DNA of 63,847 bases from JAXDBW01 sp034678405 (GCA_034678405.1 JAXDBW010000011.1:1-63847), one strand, 5' to 3'; numbered from the stretch's first letter, positions 8,850 to 17,916 are shown. The notes: generated by a model from the sequence alone, not told the origin. Program-made: numbers and translations.

Positions 8850-9959
8850 ATGAAACGGATCATTATCGTTATCCTCACTATTGTGGCCCTTGCGGCCTTG
8901 ATCGCCGCGCATGCCTGGCTCTGGTATGCGATAGTCTTTTTGTTTGAGATTCATGCCCTGACGACCAGATGGATTCTGGGGGTTGCTCTGGGTGTTTTGG
9001 CCATGGGCTTCTTACCCGCTACGTACGTAGTGCATAAACGAGAAAATCGGACAACGTCATATATATATATTGTGATGGCGACGTGGCTCGGGACAGCACT
9101 GTATGTCGCGATTGGAACCGCCGCCGCAGCTCTAGCCCTCTGGATATTTCCCTGGCAGGATCATCAGATATTTGTCGGCGCCGCCGCCCTGGCACTGGCG
9201 ATCGCCTATGCCGGCTATGGCGTGTGGAATACCCAGTATCCTCGATACAAACGAGTCACGCTTCCCGCTGACCAGTATCCTGAGGCATGGCGCGGTAAAA
9301 AAATTATTCACCTCTCTGATATCCATCTCGGGGTAGTGCACCACATTGGCTTCATGCGCTGGGTGGTAAATAAAGTAAATAAAGAAAATCCCGATATCAT
9401 ATTTATCACTGGCGACTTGTATGATGGGGTCGGCCGGGAGCTCGGGCAGATGGCGGCACCCCTAAAGGAATTCAATCCACCAATGGGAGCGTACTATATT
9501 ATAGGAAACCACGAGACCTATGTGGGCTTGGATCGAGTGTTTGCGGCAATTGCAGATTTGCCCATACGCACCCTGCGCAATGAAAATGTTGAGCTGGAGG
9601 GGGTGCAGATCCTCGGCATTGACTATCATTTGCCAGGCAAAAAGAATGACGAGCGGGCGGTGCTGGATACTTTGGATCCTGAACGACCGAGTATCGTCCT
9701 TTTTCACGAACCGAAGCCTGACGTGGTGGAATATGCTAGTACAAAGAATGCCAGACTCTTCCTCGCGGGGCATACGCACAAAGGTCAGCTGTGGCCGTTC
9801 AATTTCATTACGCGCTATATTTACAAACGATTTCACTACGGACTGTCACGTGCCGGTAACATGATGGTCTATACGTCACCCGGCGTCGGCTCTTGGGGGC
9901 CGCCCATGCGTACGGGTAATCACCCGCAAATTGTTGTATTAACCATAGGAAATAAATAG
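8850..9959 (+). CDS. Membrane-bound metallophosphoesterase (YkuE-like)
   Basis: A 369-residue protein with four predicted transmembrane helices in the first 130 residues and a calcineurin-like phosphoesterase domain after about residue 145. The metal-binding blocks are in order: LSDIHLG, GDLYDG, GNHE, HEPKPD and GHTHKGQLWPF. The family hydrolyses phosphomonoesters or diesters, and YkuE-type members sit at the membrane and may act on lipid or envelope phosphates. The gene lies 32 bases after the propeller gene on the same strand and may be cotranscribed with it. Confidence 0.85.
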   Translation: MKRIIIVILTIVALAALIAAHAWLWYAIVFLFEIHALTTRWILGVALGVLAMGFLPATYVVHKRENRTTSYIYIVMATWLGTALYVAIGTAAAALALWIFPWQDHQIFVGAAALALAIAYAGYGVWNTQYPRYKRVTLPADQYPEAWRGKKIIHLSDIHLGVVHHIGFMRWVVNKVNKENPDIIFITGDLYDGVGRELGQMAAPLKEFNPPMGAYYIIGNHETYVGLDRVFAAIADLPIRTLRNENVELEGVQILGIDYHLPGKKNDERAVLDTLDPERPSIVLFHEPKPDVVEYASTKNARLFLAGHTHKGQLWPFNFITRYIYKRFHYGLSRAGNMMVYTSPGVGSWGPPMRTGNHPQIVVLTIGNK

Positions 9960-9971
9960 CCGCCACAGCCC

Positions 9972-10000
9972 TTGACAGAAGGCACATCTTTTGTTATTTT
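9972..10000 (+). promoter_or_regulatory. Promoter of the 10083-10942 gene pair
   Basis: TTGACA (9972-9977), a 17-base spacer and TATTTT (9995-10000). The leader of about 75 bases is A/C-rich and unstructured, ending in an AGGAGG ribosome site. Confidence 0.65.
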
Positions 10001-10082
10001 CTTTAGTTAACGAAAACAGAAAATAGAAATAGGATTTTGAGAAACGACAACCAGAAACATCCACACACTACAGGAGGTATAC

Positions 10083-10577
10083 GTGGATCAGAACAATCAA
10101 TACGCAGTAACCGCGATCGTGGCAACCCTCGATGAAGTTGGCAAGCACGTGGCTGAACTGCTGATCAACCGCCACTGTGAGATGAGCGACGCCAGCCGCT
10201 TAGAGCTGCAGGCCGAACTGCATCAGGCCATGCTGGATCCGGAAGTGACCAGCGACCGACTGGCAACGATTTTTCGTCAGGTCGGCCAGTTTCCGTGCAG
10301 CGATCCGGACGCGATCAACCAGATGGCACTCGCCATCATCGCCCTTCGGTCAGTAGCCGATGCCGCTCCACTGGACAATGCCCAGGTCATTTCGGCCGCG
10401 CAGGCGATCTGTCCGTCGATCGGTCTGATCGAGACCGGCACGATCTGCGACGACACCCAGAAACTCTGGGACACGATGCGGCACCTGTCCGCTGCTGACA
10501 TTGCCGAGCATATCATCGGCATGGTTTCGCTCAACCGCCAGCTCAGCTCGATCCTCTCTGAGGAGGTGATACAGTGA
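10083..10577 (+). CDS. Unrecognised helical protein
   Basis: A 164-residue protein read from GTG, chosen because AGGAGG lies seven bases upstream. It looks wholly alpha-helical and slightly acidic, with no signal peptide, transmembrane segment or metal motif. I do not recognise the family. It begins a two-gene operon with its own promoter, and its stop codon overlaps the start of the next gene (GTGA), so the two products are probably made together and may interact. Confidence 0.6.
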   Translation: MDQNNQYAVTAIVATLDEVGKHVAELLINRHCEMSDASRLELQAELHQAMLDPEVTSDRLATIFRQVGQFPCSDPDAINQMALAIIALRSVADAAPLDNAQVISAAQAICPSIGLIETGTICDDTQKLWDTMRHLSAADIAEHIIGMVSLNRQLSSILSEEVIQ

Positions 10578-10942
10578 CCGCTAGTGACCGTCGTAAGGAT
10601 GGCAGCGGCAGACACGGCGAATCGCCCGACGTGGTGGAGTACCGGAAACGTCGGACTCAGGCAGAGCGCGCGTTGAAACGCAGCATCGCCGAGCATCTGC
10701 TCGACAAGCTGGAAAATTGCTGGATCGATGATCTCAGCATTTCCGCGTTTGATGCGCTTCTCTCGGAGCTCAAGGAGCTCAAGGCCAAGTCAGCCGACGT
10801 GCATGCTGCATTCGAACGGTCTCGGAAGCAGTATGAACTTGTTAACCCGGGGGAAAAGTTCCCATTCCGTCTGCCGCGGGCATTCGACCCGCAGCGTACC
10901 ACGAAGCGCTCGACGACCGGGCGCACCAAGAAAAAGAAGTAA
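10574..10942 (+). CDS. Unrecognised small basic protein coupled to its upstream neighbour
   Basis: A 122-residue protein starting at GTG that overlaps the previous stop codon by four bases, with GAGGAGG just upstream, a classic translational-coupling layout. The N-terminus and C-terminus are rich in Lys and Arg (the last residues are GRTKKKK); the middle (about 45-95) is a predicted helical hairpin or coiled coil. The charge pattern suggests nucleic-acid binding, but no known domain is visible. A strong terminator closes the operon. Confidence 0.55.
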   Translation: MTASDRRKDGSGRHGESPDVVEYRKRRTQAERALKRSIAEHLLDKLENCWIDDLSISAFDALLSELKELKAKSADVHAAFERSRKQYELVNPGEKFPFRLPRAFDPQRTTKRSTTGRTKKKK

Positions 10943-10969
10943 GGTTTTCGTTTTTTTCACCCTTTAGCC

Positions 10970-11002
10970 GAGGGCGATCATATGATCGTCCTCATTTTTT
11001 TT
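10970..11002 (+). terminator. Intrinsic terminator of the 10083-10942 operon
   Basis: GAGG-G-CGATCAT is followed immediately by its complement ATGATCG-T-CCTC and then eight T residues. Confidence 0.9.
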
Positions 11003-11025
11003 CATTATTTTTGCGAAAAAAAATC

Positions 11026-11089
11026 GGGGACAATCGCTACTATGAGCCCGCGAGATAATCTCTCGAAATCGTAGTAAGCGATTGTCCCC
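11026..11089. repeat. Long imperfect palindrome, REP- or IS200-type remnant candidate
   Basis: GGGGACAATCGCT (11026-11038) pairs perfectly with AGCGATTGTCCCC (11077-11089), extended inward by ACTA/TAGT across a one-base bulge. A second hairpin CGAGA/TCTCG sits at the tip (11051-11065). A poly-A tract precedes it. Outer GGGGACA/TGTCCCC ends are typical of REP-like elements mobilised by Y1-type transposases, but no transposase is nearby. The rest of the 310-base gap before polA is A/T-rich and shows no gene. Confidence 0.55.
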
Positions 11090-11240
11090 TAAAAAATGGG
11101 AAGGAACGCCTTTTTCTTTTTTATTTTTGTTTTCTACCCTTAGTATAGCGCAAAAAACGACTTTTGTCAAGCTCTTTTGATATTCCCCGTGTTGATAGGA
11201 TGTGGGTTATTGTCGCATAGCCCGCGGGCAGTAAAGCTGG

Positions 11241-11246
11241 TACAAT
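11241..11246 (+). promoter_or_regulatory. Probable -10 box of polA
   Basis: TACAAT ends seven bases before the polA ATG, so transcription would start at or next to the start codon. There is no convincing -35 box and no Shine-Dalgarno site. Confidence 0.5.
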
Positions 11247-11253
11247 ACCCCAT

Positions 11254-14013
11254 ATGACTCATCAGAAGAAACAAACGGCTATCGTGATCGATGCCAATGC
11301 GCTTTTGCATCGGAGCTTTCACGCGTTGCCACCTCTGACGACTAAAGACGGTCAGATGATCAATGCAGTCTACGGTTTCTTGACCGTCCTGTTTAAGGTG
11401 CTCAAAGAATTTAAGCCAACCCATGTGGCCGTGGCATTTGATAAAGCCAAGAAGACATTCCGTCATGAGCAGTATGCAGAATACAAGGCTGGCCGGGCGA
11501 AGACCCCCGATGAATTCTATGAGCAGCTCCCAATTGTCAAAGAAGTGCTTGCAGCATTTCACATTCCCGTCTATGAGCAGGAGGGGTATGAGGCAGATGA
11601 TTTGATCGGCACTATCGCTCACGATAATGAACGGGCGAAGATTGATACGATCATTGTCACCGGAGACAAAGACGCGTTCCAACTGATCGACGATCACACC
11701 CGGGTCCACACCCTGCGCAAAGGTATTGCCGATACAGTCACCTATGATGCCAAGGCATTTGTCACGCGGTATGGATTTGCCCCGATTCAGATGATAGATT
11801 TCAAGGCTATCGCCGGCGACCCCTCAGATAATATTCCCGGAGTGAAAGGCATCGGAGAGAAAGGGGCCACTGCCCTGCTACAGAAATTCAAAACCCTGGA
11901 GAAGATATATGAAGCGATTGATAAACAAGGAGATGATGTCGATATCCCGAAGCGGCAGCTGACACTACTCCAGAAACACAAGAAAGAAGCCTTCATGAGC
12001 AAACAGTTGGCCACGATCGTTACTGACGTCGATATGCAGTATCAGCCGGAGGAGGCGGTGCTCCAGCCGTACGACAAGCAGGCTGTGTATCAGTTGTTTC
12101 AAACCTATGAATTCAAAAGTCTCCTCAATCGTTTACCCGATGTGCCCGGGGTGGAGCCGTCAGAGGGTGCGTCTGCTGAAGAATCGGAAGACGGCGCTCA
12201 CTCATCAGCCAACCCAAAGAGTAAGGAGAAATATTCCCTGGTAAACACCGACGCAGCCTTTGCTGAGTTTCTGACAGCGGCAGAAAAGCAAAAAGTGATT
12301 GCCGTGGATACGGAATCGACAAACGTTGACCCATTTCGGGCGGAGCTGCTCGGGATCAGCATCTGCTGGCAAGCTGGCACGGCATACTATATAAATGTCA
12401 AAGACCATGCGACGTGGCTACCCAAGATTAGAGCATTTCTCGAAAATCCCAAAATCAAAAAAGTCGGGCACAATATCAAATACGACCTGGCGATGCTGTG
12501 GCAGGTGGACATCGACCTGCGGCCCATTACCTTTGATAGTATGGTGGCCTCGTATTTACTAAATCCCGGTTCCCGCGGACACAGCCTCGACAATCTCGCC
12601 TATGAAACATTTGGCTATGAGATGCAGTCTATCACTGAACTCATTGGCAAAGGCAAAGATCAGATCACCATGGACATGGTACCGCTCGATAAGGTCTCGT
12701 GGTATGCAGCGGAGGATGCCGACTATACCTGGCAGCTGTATCAGTACTTCACCACCGAGCTGGAGGAGAAAAACATGACTGGCCTCATGGAAAAGATTGA
12801 AGTGCCGCTCATCCCGGTCCTAGCCATGCTGGAGCAGAACGGTGTGCACATTGATACGAAGTTCCTGGGAGACCTCTCGAAGAAAACGGGCGCGAAGATA
12901 GAATCGCTCGAAAAGAAAATTTATGATTTGGCGGGTACGGAGTTTAATATTAATTCCCCGATGCAGCTGAAGGAAGTCCTGTTTGAGAAATTGAAGATCA
13001 GCTCAGAGGGTATCAGCAAGACGAAGACGGGCCTGTCGACCGCCGCCGCTGAGCTCGAAAAACTCAAAGACAAACACGAGATCATCCCATTGCTGCAGGA
13101 GTATCGGGAGCTCGCCAAGCTGAAATCAACGTACCTCGACGCCTTGCCACAGCTTGTGAACCCGAAGACCAAACGCGTCCACACGAGCTTTAACCAAACG
13201 ATTACGGCGACTGGCCGACTCTCATCCTCTGACCCCAATCTGCAAAACATCCCCATCCGGACGGAGGAGGGGCGCAAGATCCGTGAAGCCTTTGTCGCCG
13301 CACCGGGGTATTCGATTGTCGCGGCGGATTACTCTCAGATTGAGCTCCGGATCATCGCTTCAATCGCCAATGATGAACGAATGATTAAGTCATTTGCCGA
13401 GGGCGAGGACATCCACCGCCGGACCGCTGCCGATGTAAACCAGATTCCGCTGGAGGAAGTGACGAAACAGCAACGCTACGAAGCGAAAGAAGTAAACTTC
13501 GGCATCCTCTATGGCATGGGCGCCTGGGGTCTGGCCACCCGCCAGGGGATGTCACGTGAGCGGGCGCGGGCGTTTATCGAGAAATATTTCATGGTGCATC
13601 CGGAAATCCAGGAGTATATCGCTGCGACCATTGCCCTCGCGCACGAGCAGGGCTACGTCGAGACACTGTTTGGACGCCGTCGGTATCTACCCGATATCAA
13701 TGCCTCCATGCCGCGGGTCCGGGCGGGGGCAGAGCGTATGGCGATCAATATGCCGATCCAGGGCACCGCGGCAGATCTGATGAAAGTAGCTATGATCAAT
13801 ATATACCAGAAACTTCCTGACGTGAGCGCTGAGACAAAAATGATTCTCCAAGTGCACGATGAATTGGTATTTGAAGTGCCGGATAGCGAAGTGCAGCAGG
13901 TTGCTGCATTTATCGTAGAAGAAATGAATACCGCCTACCAGCTCCGCGTGCCGATCGAAACTGAGGTAGAGGTCGGTCAGAACTGGGGAGCCTTAACGCC
14001 ACTAGGGTTATGA
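11254..14013 (+). CDS. polA: DNA polymerase I
   Basis: A 919-residue three-domain enzyme that fills gaps and removes primers in replication and repair. Residues 1-290 are the 5'-3' exonuclease (VIDANALLHRSFHALP, GDKDAFQLI, and the GVKGIGEKGA helix-hairpin-helix). Residues about 330-520 are a 3'-5' exonuclease with its acidic residues intact (AVDTES, GHNIKYDLAML, AAEDADYTWQ), so proofreading is probably active, unlike in many Gram-positive homologues. The polymerase domain carries motif A (ADYSQIELRI), the O-helix (KEVNFGILYG) and motif C (VHDELVFEVP). The stop overlaps the holA start in ATGA. Confidence 0.97.
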   Translation: MTHQKKQTAIVIDANALLHRSFHALPPLTTKDGQMINAVYGFLTVLFKVLKEFKPTHVAVAFDKAKKTFRHEQYAEYKAGRAKTPDEFYEQLPIVKEVLAAFHIPVYEQEGYEADDLIGTIAHDNERAKIDTIIVTGDKDAFQLIDDHTRVHTLRKGIADTVTYDAKAFVTRYGFAPIQMIDFKAIAGDPSDNIPGVKGIGEKGATALLQKFKTLEKIYEAIDKQGDDVDIPKRQLTLLQKHKKEAFMSKQLATIVTDVDMQYQPEEAVLQPYDKQAVYQLFQTYEFKSLLNRLPDVPGVEPSEGASAEESEDGAHSSANPKSKEKYSLVNTDAAFAEFLTAAEKQKVIAVDTESTNVDPFRAELLGISICWQAGTAYYINVKDHATWLPKIRAFLENPKIKKVGHNIKYDLAMLWQVDIDLRPITFDSMVASYLLNPGSRGHSLDNLAYETFGYEMQSITELIGKGKDQITMDMVPLDKVSWYAAEDADYTWQLYQYFTTELEEKNMTGLMEKIEVPLIPVLAMLEQNGVHIDTKFLGDLSKKTGAKIESLEKKIYDLAGTEFNINSPMQLKEVLFEKLKISSEGISKTKTGLSTAAAELEKLKDKHEIIPLLQEYRELAKLKSTYLDALPQLVNPKTKRVHTSFNQTITATGRLSSSDPNLQNIPIRTEEGRKIREAFVAAPGYSIVAADYSQIELRIIASIANDERMIKSFAEGEDIHRRTAADVNQIPLEEVTKQQRYEAKEVNFGILYGMGAWGLATRQGMSRERARAFIEKYFMVHPEIQEYIAATIALAHEQGYVETLFGRRRYLPDINASMPRVRAGAERMAINMPIQGTAADLMKVAMINIYQKLPDVSAETKMILQVHDELVFEVPDSEVQQVAAFIVEEMNTAYQLRVPIETEVEVGQNWGALTPLGL

Positions 14014-15008
14014 TTCTCTATTTACACGGATCAGATACCTATCGTCTGCGGCAGAAAGTTCGTTTCTATCGTGAAGGGTTTAAGAAAAAATATGATCCCC
14101 AGGGGTACAATATCACAGTGCTCGATGGCCCCGCGGTCACACTCGAAGATATCCGCAAGGCAGCGGGGCAGGTCGGACTGCTGGCATCCAAGCGGTTTGT
14201 GGTGATTGAGAATATTTTCAAGACCAAGAAGAAAACTCTTCTGAATGATGTGGCGGCGTATTTGACTGATGAATGGAGCGATGACAATGTCCTCATCTTC
14301 ATCGATGAAGTGGATGAACCGGCACGCGGCCGGAAAAAAGCTGCGCGCAAAGATACACTGACGAAGCTGCTCGCCGACACTGCCAAAGATGAATCATTTG
14401 AACCCTTGAGCGGTACGCAGCTGCTGAAATGGATCAGTAGCGAGGTCACGTCACGCGGCGGGAAGATTGAGCGGGCCGCGGTAGGTGAACTAGCCGCGCT
14501 CGTCGGATCAGATCTCTGGAATATGGCGTCAGAAATCGAAAAACTCGTCCAACTCAAAGATGGCGCGCTGATAACGGTCGACGATGTGCGCAGTCAGGTG
14601 CGTGCTCAGTTTGATGAGAATATCTTTCATCTCACCGATGCCGTCGCCGCACGTGATGGGAAGCTCACTATGAAGTTACTGTCCGACCAGCTGGCCTCGG
14701 GCAGTAATCCGCTCTACATCCTGACGATGCTGATCCGTCAGTTTCGGATTATGCTCCAAGTGAAATCGATCGCCGAGCACGAGCCGCATCCGCAGACTAT
14801 TGCCACGCGGCTGAAGCTGCATCCCTACGTCGCGCAGAAATCTCTCCGTGATGCCAAACGATTTACACCTGAGGAGCTCGCCGCGATCTATGAGCAGCTC
14901 GTGGAGGCGGACGTGACGCTAAAAAGTACAAACCAAAATCCGCGCCTGGTTTTCGACCTCCTGGTGACGCGGATCTGTTTGCCGGCGAGGGTACCGGCGG
15001 GGAAATAG
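14010..15008 (+). CDS. holA: DNA polymerase III delta subunit
   Basis: A 332-residue clamp-loader subunit. It opens with LYLHGSDTYRLRQKV, the usual HolA start, and has AAA+-like domains without a Walker A site, as expected for delta. The C-terminal collar region contains LYILTMLIRQFRIMLQVK. Delta opens the beta sliding clamp. It overlaps polA by four bases and is surely cotranslated with it. It ends one base before the convergent rpsT. Confidence 0.9.
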   Translation: MILYLHGSDTYRLRQKVRFYREGFKKKYDPQGYNITVLDGPAVTLEDIRKAAGQVGLLASKRFVVIENIFKTKKKTLLNDVAAYLTDEWSDDNVLIFIDEVDEPARGRKKAARKDTLTKLLADTAKDESFEPLSGTQLLKWISSEVTSRGGKIERAAVGELAALVGSDLWNMASEIEKLVQLKDGALITVDDVRSQVRAQFDENIFHLTDAVAARDGKLTMKLLSDQLASGSNPLYILTMLIRQFRIMLQVKSIAEHEPHPQTIATRLKLHPYVAQKSLRDAKRFTPEELAAIYEQLVEADVTLKSTNQNPRLVFDLLVTRICLPARVPAGK

Positions 15009-15009
15009 A

Positions 15010-15270
15010 TTAGAGTTTGTTCAGGGCAGTCGTCAGCCGTGATTTATAGCGGCTAGCGGTGTTTTTCTTGATCACCTTATTCTGTGCGGCCTTGTCGATC
15101 AGTTTCGTCGCTTGCTTCACTGCTTCAACGGCCTTAGTTTTATCTTTGGCCGTGATCAGGGCGCGGGCTTTTTTGATGTGCTCACGGAGTTTGACCTTGA
15201 CTGATTTATTGGCAGCCGTGCGGACTTTCGTCTGGCGCAGATGCTTGAATGCAGCTTTCTTGATGGGCAT
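15010..15270 (-). CDS. rpsT: Ribosomal protein bS20
   Basis: An 86-residue, very basic helical protein starting MPIKKAAFKHLRQT, with the typical bS20 pattern SRYKSRLTTALNKL at the end. It binds 16S rRNA early in 30S assembly. It is convergent with holA and has its own promoter; no terminator is visible because the genes abut. Confidence 0.93.
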   Translation of the reverse strand: MPIKKAAFKHLRQTKVRTAANKSVKVKLREHIKKARALITAKDKTKAVEAVKQATKLIDKAAQNKVIKKNTASRYKSRLTTALNKL

Positions 15271-15307
15271 ACAGCGTGGTTAGAGAGATTAAGTATTGGT
15301 AGGTGGT

Positions 15308-15335
15308 AGTGTAGCAGAACATCAGCGTTGGTCAA
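15308..15335 (-). promoter_or_regulatory. Promoter of rpsT
   Basis: On the minus strand, TTGACC (15335-15330), a 16-base spacer and TACACT (15313-15308). The transcript would start about 30 bases before the rpsT ATG. Confidence 0.7.
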
Positions 15336-15372
15336 GCCCGGTAGAGGAGAATTCCTCTAACGAATCGAAGGT

Positions 15373-16308
15373 CTAGATGGCGATATCCAGCACGCTATAC
15401 GATTTCCAGCGGGGAGCAGTGTAGTGCCACCACTCACTGGGTAACGGGCTAAAGCCCTCGCGAGTCATAGCTGCCTCCAAGAGACGTATGTGTTTCTGGG
15501 CGGCAGGGGTATGGCGAGGATAATTACGATGCGCGCGGCGGGAGAAATCATCAAATCCGGTAGGCATTTCCAGTTGCGTTCCGTTGTTATCGACGAGGGT
15601 CAGATCGACAGCGGCCGCGCGCGTGTGAAACGGTCCGGTCGATGGGCGGCCGATATAGCGCTCGTCGGGCATGAAATTCCACAGTTGTTTTTGTACAGAC
15701 AACGGACGGTAACTATCCCATACTTTCAGCCCGAGGCCGCGACGCTGGAGTCGGCGTTGGATCTGACTGAGTTTATCAGCGATGGTTTTCTGAGTGAGGA
15801 TTATTTTGTTCTGGTAGAGTGACCTTTTCAGAACATTACGTTTCGTGGCATAGCGTGGTTCGATGATGATCGAGGGGACGACTCGATGTAGGGCGACCAG
15901 GCCAGCTGCATGGAGGCCACCGGTGCGAAATTTTCCCGCTGGGTATTTGCGAGCGCGCACCACCCGAGTGGGGAGTCCGCGATGTGCGAGCTCACGACGC
16001 AGTCCGGCGGTGAAGGCACGCTGATCAAACCCGAGGCAGAGGATGTCTGGCCGGACATGTTCGATGACTTCTAGTTTGTCATGGATACCCCCGAGGAGTA
16101 CCCGATCCGCGATGCCGAGCGCTTTCATATTGTGGATACGTTCGGTCTCAGAGAAGAAAGGTACATACCCTTTTACTTTTTTCACCGTGGCGTCCCGGCC
16201 AATGACCACCGTGAGGTCGGTACCGAGTTTTTTGGCATAGCGAAGGAGACCCCGATGACCAGGGTGGAGAATATCAAAGGTGCCAGTGACGAGTACAGTT
16301 GGAGGCAT
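15373..16308 (-). CDS. Fusion of a cytidylyltransferase-like domain and a VanX-like D,D-dipeptidase
   Basis: A 311-residue protein with two enzyme domains. Residues 1-135 are an HxGH nucleotidyltransferase (GTFDILHPGH, His15 and His18) close to FMN/glycerol-3-phosphate nucleotidyltransferases. Residues about 150-311 match VanX-type D-Ala-D-Ala dipeptidases: SYRPL gives Arg201; HTRAAAVDLTL gives zinc ligands His228 and Asp235; SEWWHYT gives catalytic Glu292 and zinc ligand His295. All key residues are present, so both halves may be active. No signal peptide is seen, so the dipeptidase should act in the cytoplasm, perhaps in wall recycling. A TATACT box lies 13 bases upstream (16327-16322), giving a very short leader. 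Confidence 0.8.
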   Translation of the reverse strand: MPPTVLVTGTFDILHPGHRGLLRYAKKLGTDLTVVIGRDATVKKVKGYVPFFSETERIHNMKALGIADRVLLGGIHDKLEVIEHVRPDILCLGFDQRAFTAGLRRELAHRGLPTRVVRARKYPAGKFRTGGLHAAGLVALHRVVPSIIIEPRYATKRNVLKRSLYQNKIILTQKTIADKLSQIQRRLQRRGLGLKVWDSYRPLSVQKQLWNFMPDERYIGRPSTGPFHTRAAAVDLTLVDNNGTQLEMPTGFDDFSRRAHRNYPRHTPAAQKHIRLLEAAMTREGFSPLPSEWWHYTAPRWKSYSVLDIAI

Positions 16309-16344
16309 AATAGTGCTCTATAGTATATCAGCCAGTTGCCGTTT

Positions 16345-16374
16345 TTGACAGGCGCTGGGACGACGGTGTAAGAT
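16345..16374 (+). promoter_or_regulatory. Promoter of purF
   Basis: TTGACA (16345-16350), an 18-base spacer and TAAGAT (16369-16374). The leader is about 65 bases long. No guanine riboswitch or PurR-like operator is recognisable. Confidence 0.7.
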
Positions 16375-16444
16375 GAACATTCTTTTCACATCAGCAAAAA
16401 ACATAGTTCGTAGACAACATATAGAGATACGGAAGGAGTTGTAT

Positions 16445-17869
16445 ATGGAAAAACTGCAACACGAATGCGCGGTGGTTGGTGTATTTGGCAGTGATCGCGC
16501 TGCGTTCATGTGCCGTGACATGCTGCACAAAATGCAACATCGCGGGCCAGCAGGTACGGGCATGGTTGTCGACCAGGGTGGCACGCTGCAGGTACATAAG
16601 CAGATGGGCCTGGTGCGCGAGGCCTATCCGGAGGAAATACTTGATCAGCTCAGCGGTTCGATTGCTATTGGTCATAATCGGTATGCCACCTGCGGGGAAA
16701 ACAATATCGAGAATCTCCAACCCTGGGTCAAAAAAACAAAAGATGGTCGCGAAATAGTTGGAGCCAGCAATGGTGACATTCCCCGCTACGCGTATCTGAA
16801 AGAGCGGCTCGCATCTCAGGACAATCTGTATGTACAGCAATCGGGCAATGATGGTGAAGCACTGGTGACGATGGTCGTCTTTTATCTCGACCAGGGGATG
16901 TCTCCGCGTGAGGCGATTACCGCACTCATGCAGCATCCTGACCTGGAGGGAGGAGCGTATTCGTGCGTGTTCATCATTGACAGTGAACTGTGGGCGTTTC
17001 GCGATCCTCATGGATTCAGGCCGCTGGTACTCGGGCGGCCAGGAAACGCGTATGTGGTTGCCTCAGAGTCTTGTGCCTTCAACATCGTGGGCGCGACGTA
17101 TGTCCGCGAAGTGTTTCGTGGCGAGATCGTCCAAATCAACCATGATGGTGAACGGTCATATCCCGGAGTCAAGAGCACGAAAAAAGCGCTGTGTGATTTC
17201 GAGCTGATTTACTTCGGCCGACCCGACAGCAGGATATTTGGCGTATCAGTTTCTGATACGCGCAAGCTCCTCGGGCGGAAGCTGTGGGAGCTGCACCGCA
17301 GTCATTTCACCGCGCCCGCAGATGAGTATGTAGTCATCTCAGTCCCTGATTCATCAAACAGCATTGCGCTCGGATTTAGCCACGCGGCCGGGTTTGCGTT
17401 TGACTTTGGCTTGATCCGGAGTCACTACGCCGGCCGGGGATTTCTCCAGCCAAATCAGAACGCCCGCGAAGAAGCGGCGAAAGAGAAATACTCTGTCGAT
17501 CCCATGGTCGTCCGCGGCAAGCGCGTGATCGTGGTTGATGATTCGCTCGTCCGTGGTACCACCATGCGCAAGCTGGTTCGCATGCTCCGGCTCGCTGGGG
17601 CTACCGAGGTCAATGTCATGATCGGCTCACCGCCGGTCACACATCCCTGCTTCTACGGCATCGATACACCGACGAAGTCAGAGCTCGCCGCGAGTCACAG
17701 CACACCAGAGGAGATTCAGCATCAGATAGAGGTTGATTTTCTTGGGTATCTCACGGTGGCAGCTCTCCACAGCTGTCTGCCGAAGCGGGGCGAAGATTTC
17801 TGCTCCGCCTGCTTCACCGGCGACTATCCCTGTCAGGACAAGATCCCGCCAGAGAAATTCGTCGCGTAA
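16445..17869 (+). CDS. purF: Amidophosphoribosyltransferase
   Basis: A 474-residue enzyme that makes phosphoribosylamine from PRPP and glutamine, the first step of purine synthesis. The start at 16445 follows GAAGGAG; an in-frame ATG 24 codons upstream lies next to the -10 box and is rejected. The glutaminase nucleophile should be Cys8 (QHECAVVGVFG), exposed after removal of a seven-residue propeptide. The PRPP loop is VIVVDDSLVRGTTMR. Cysteines in THPCFYGID and in the C-terminal CLPKRGEDFCSAC suggest the iron-sulfur type of the Bacillus subtilis enzyme. No other purine genes lie nearby. Confidence 0.94.
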   Translation: MEKLQHECAVVGVFGSDRAAFMCRDMLHKMQHRGPAGTGMVVDQGGTLQVHKQMGLVREAYPEEILDQLSGSIAIGHNRYATCGENNIENLQPWVKKTKDGREIVGASNGDIPRYAYLKERLASQDNLYVQQSGNDGEALVTMVVFYLDQGMSPREAITALMQHPDLEGGAYSCVFIIDSELWAFRDPHGFRPLVLGRPGNAYVVASESCAFNIVGATYVREVFRGEIVQINHDGERSYPGVKSTKKALCDFELIYFGRPDSRIFGVSVSDTRKLLGRKLWELHRSHFTAPADEYVVISVPDSSNSIALGFSHAAGFAFDFGLIRSHYAGRGFLQPNQNAREEAAKEKYSVDPMVVRGKRVIVVDDSLVRGTTMRKLVRMLRLAGATEVNVMIGSPPVTHPCFYGIDTPTKSELAASHSTPEEIQHQIEVDFLGYLTVAALHSCLPKRGEDFCSACFTGDYPCQDKIPPEKFVA

Positions 17870-17882
17870 TATGTTTGTACCG

Positions 17883-17916
17883 GCCAGCAACCCCGAGGGT
17901 TGCTGGCTGCTTTTTT
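17883..17916 (+). terminator. Intrinsic terminator of purF
   Basis: An 11-bp perfect stem GCCAGCAACCC/GGGTTGCTGGC with the loop CGA, followed after three bases by six T residues. Confidence 0.95.

Noticed and set aside
16373..16444. A longer PurF starting at 16373
   Set aside because: That codon overlaps the -10 box, whereas the ATG at 16445 has GAAGGAG and leaves a short propeptide before the catalytic Cys.
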